A DNA stretch of 41,087 nucleotides from Psychrobacter sp. UBA3480 (GTDB taxonomy: Bacteria; Pseudomonadota; Gammaproteobacteria; Pseudomonadales; Moraxellaceae). The notes beneath the pieces were generated by a model, which was given only the letters and a program-made list of their open reading frames with translations, searched no databases and was not told the DNA's origin. This document shows positions 39,478 through 41,087 of the stretch, piece by piece. Both the position numbers and the translations under genes were made by a program. Location of the stretch: positions 54,426 through 95,512 of the forward strand of contig NZ_DFQV01000017.1 of assembly GCF_002377945.1 (NCBI RefSeq). Reading direction: 5' to 3'. How positions within the stretch are numbered: the first letter of the stretch is position 1; each line of letters begins with the position of its first letter.

Positions 39478-39511
39478 AAAAAAACCCTCTTAAACTATAA
39501 GAGGGTTTTTT
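39478..39511. terminator. Bidirectional terminator between sodC and topA
   Basis: AAACCCTCTTA pairs with TAAGAGGGTTT around AACTA, with A and T runs on both sides. It serves sodC (+) and topA (-). Confidence 0.92.
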
Positions 39512-39548
39512 ATTGGAAGTAACTATTAGGTTTGTTTAAGCTAATACA

Positions 39549-39596
39549 AGAAAGACCAATGCAAATCGTACCTGTAGTACATTGAATGAGTCTGAC
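39549..39596 (+). repeat. 48-bp dispersed repeat, copy B (after topA)
   Basis: This is the partner of copy A at 30713-30760, with 36 of 48 identical positions. It lies 33 bp past the topA stop and 37 bp from the bidirectional terminator, nearly the same geometry as copy A. The core GTACCTGTAGTACATT contains a GTAC-N5-GTAC dyad. Confidence 0.7.
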
Positions 39597-39629
39597 GCTA
39601 TAAAAGCACTATATTGGATTTCACAATAG

Positions 39630-41087
39630 TTACTCTTCTACCCATTCACCTTTACGCCAGTACACACCCCAACGTGTGGCCTTGCCGTTTTTTTCAGAGC
39701 CGATATACTGCTCTTTTTTCTTACGTGACCAGCGCAAGATGGTTGGGTTACCTTCAGGATCTTCATCTGGTCCTGCAAACAGATACTGGAACTTATCTTC
39801 CATTTTATCTTTAATTTCTCGTAGCTCAGCCAGCTTTGGCGGACGTGTCTCGCGCACTTTTGGGAACTTAGACGCTGCTAAGAACATCCCAGCCGCCCCT
39901 TCACGCAAAATGAAATAATCATCGTGCTTGGTCGACTTTAGCTCTGGCAGATGGATTGGATCCATACGTGGCGGCGCTGCTTCACCGGTTTTTAGTACCT
40001 TGCGTGTGTTATCACAGTTTTGACAAGCAAAGTACGGACCAAAGCGTCCTGTTTTAAGCTCCATCTGTCCATCACATTTATTACAATCAATGGTTGGTGC
40101 ATCTGAACCAGGTACTTCAAATTTACCTTCTTCTAGAATATAACCATCGCAATCAGGGTTGTTACCGCAAATGTGTAGTTTGAGACCACCATCTACGATG
40201 TAACCATTCATCGCCGTGCCACATTTCGGACAGCGTTTTTTCTCCATCAAATCTTTAACTTCTGCCGCTTCGTCATCACCTTCCGCATCATCTAGATTGG
40301 CGAATGCTTCGACTGGCATTAGATTTTTGGTGCCTTTACAGCGCTCTTTTGGCGGTAGATTATAGCCAGTACAGCCTAAGAATACGCCTGTTGACCCTGT
40401 GCGCAACTGCATCGGACGATCACAGATATCACAATGGACATCTGGCATGTCAGTCGGATCGTTTGGACGCATGCCGTCTTTTTCTTTGGCACGCTCTAGA
40501 GTCGTTTTGAACTCGCCATAGAAATTATCAAGCACGTCTTTCCAGTCTTGATCACCCTCTGCCACATGATCGAGCTTGTCTTCGAGCGCGGCAGTAAAGG
40601 TATAATCCATTAAGTCTGGGAAGCTAGCTGTCAATCGATCAGTAACGATATCACCCATTTTTTCGGCAAATAGACGCTTATTCTCAAGCTTCACATAGCC
40701 GCGATCTTGAATGGTTGAGATAATTGAAGCATACGTCGATGGACGACCAATGCCTTTCTTCTCAAGCTCTTTTACTAGACTGGCTTCAGTATAGCGAGGC
40801 GCAGGCTTAGTGAAGTGCTGACTTGGATCTAGCTTATCTAGATTTAGCTTATCGCCTTTTTTGACATCAGGCAGTAAGGTATCGTCAGTCTTAGCTGGTG
40901 GCATCACTCTCGTGTAACCATCAAATACCATGGTACGGCCACGGGCTTTTAACTCGATATCGTCTGCGCCGACAAACAGGTTCACTGACAGATATTTGGC
41001 AGGTAACATCTGGCACGCCACAAATTGACGCCAGATTAGCTCGTATAGACGTATCGCATCACGCTCAACACCTTTGAGCTGTGTTGA
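39630..41087 (-). CDS. topA: DNA topoisomerase I, C-terminal part (5' end outside window)
   Basis: It relaxes negative supercoils by single-strand passage. The frame is open to the window end, so only about 485 C-terminal residues are visible, beginning STQLKGVERDAIRLYELIWRQF. The TopA core segment FDGYTRVMPP and GIGRPSTYASIISTIQDRGYV (including the invariant GRPST) are followed by three Cys-rich zinc-ribbon repeats: CDICDRPMQL, CPKCGTAMNGYI and CNKCDGQMEL, each with paired Cys ahead of a second pair. A basic C-terminal domain ends the protein (GKATRWGVYWRKGEWVEE). The active-site Tyr is further upstream and outside this window. The sequence up to the end is intact with no frameshift. Confidence 0.97.
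   Translation of the reverse strand, partial: STQLKGVERDAIRLYELIWRQFVACQMLPAKYLSVNLFVGADDIELKARGRTMVFDGYTRVMPPAKTDDTLLPDVKKGDKLNLDKLDPSQHFTKPAPRYTEASLVKELEKKGIGRPSTYASIISTIQDRGYVKLENKRLFAEKMGDIVTDRLTASFPDLMDYTFTAALEDKLDHVAEGDQDWKDVLDNFYGEFKTTLERAKEKDGMRPNDPTDMPDVHCDICDRPMQLRTGSTGVFLGCTGYNLPPKERCKGTKNLMPVEAFANLDDAEGDDEAAEVKDLMEKKRCPKCGTAMNGYIVDGGLKLHICGNNPDCDGYILEEGKFEVPGSDAPTIDCNKCDGQMELKTGRFGPYFACQNCDNTRKVLKTGEAAPPRMDPIHLPELKSTKHDDYFILREGAAGMFLAASKFPKVRETRPPKLAELREIKDKMEDKFQYLFAGPDEDPEGNPTILRWSRKKKEQYIGSEKNGKATRWGVYWRKGEWVEE

Overview
The window is a stretch of Gammaproteobacterial chromosome. Protein similarity, an AT-leaning base composition and the porin/BLUF/copper content point to Psychrobacter or a close Moraxellaceae relative. 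That placement is inference from remembered families, not a database result. The content is mostly housekeeping, with no prophage, CRISPR array or complete insertion sequence.

Layout. Positions 1-5100 hold the 3' part of a membrane-anchored protein of unknown function, argG (-), pyrC (+), rnt (+), a 65-residue basic membrane microprotein (+) and tRNA-Glu(UUC). Positions 5348-15664 are all minus strand: a BLUF photoreceptor with a C-terminal membrane helix, then the conserved block pyrG-kdsA-(...)-eno-ftsB-ispD. This block is interrupted between kdsA and eno by a copper module: a cysteine-less HMA-fold protein, a CopZ-like chaperone and a CopA-type Cu+ ATPase. Next come a porin and malate synthase G (both -) and miaE (+). 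Positions 21042-22205 (-) carry four consecutive small, acidic, apparently disordered proteins; the 56-aa first one is short and easily missed. Then come ppk1 (-), a 174-bp MITE-like element with perfect terminal inverted repeats, and mtgA (-). The plus-strand run 26065-30504 holds a glutaredoxin-like protein, an L-lactate dehydrogenase, a rhomboid protease, a MipA/OmpV-like outer-membrane protein and an AT-rich orphan with a PD-(D/E)XK nuclease-like motif. The window closes with fumC (-), 5-formyl-THF cyclo-ligase plus a coupled small protein (+), a small membrane protein (+), a COG2056-type transporter (-), lon (+), sodC (+) and the C-terminal part of topA (-, cut by the window end).

Functional links. 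Nucleotide synthesis (pyrC, pyrG), arginine synthesis (argG), central carbon (eno, glcB, fumC, lldD), envelope building (kdsA, ftsB, mtgA, ispD), RNA maturation (rnt, miaE, tRNA-Glu) and stress or metal handling (copA/copZ, sodC, lon, ppk1) are represented. No single new multi-gene machine is evident.

The least explained items are: (1) the four-gene acidic protein cluster; (2) the orphan PD-(D/E)XK-like protein; (3) a paired 48-bp repeat sitting at the same place downstream of fumC and topA; (4) the membrane-tethered BLUF protein; (5) the cysteine-less HMA protein in the copper module; (6) the MITE. Many proteins here (Lon, PPK1, RNase T, MiaE, FAU) carry polar, low-complexity N-terminal extensions absent from E. 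coli homologues.
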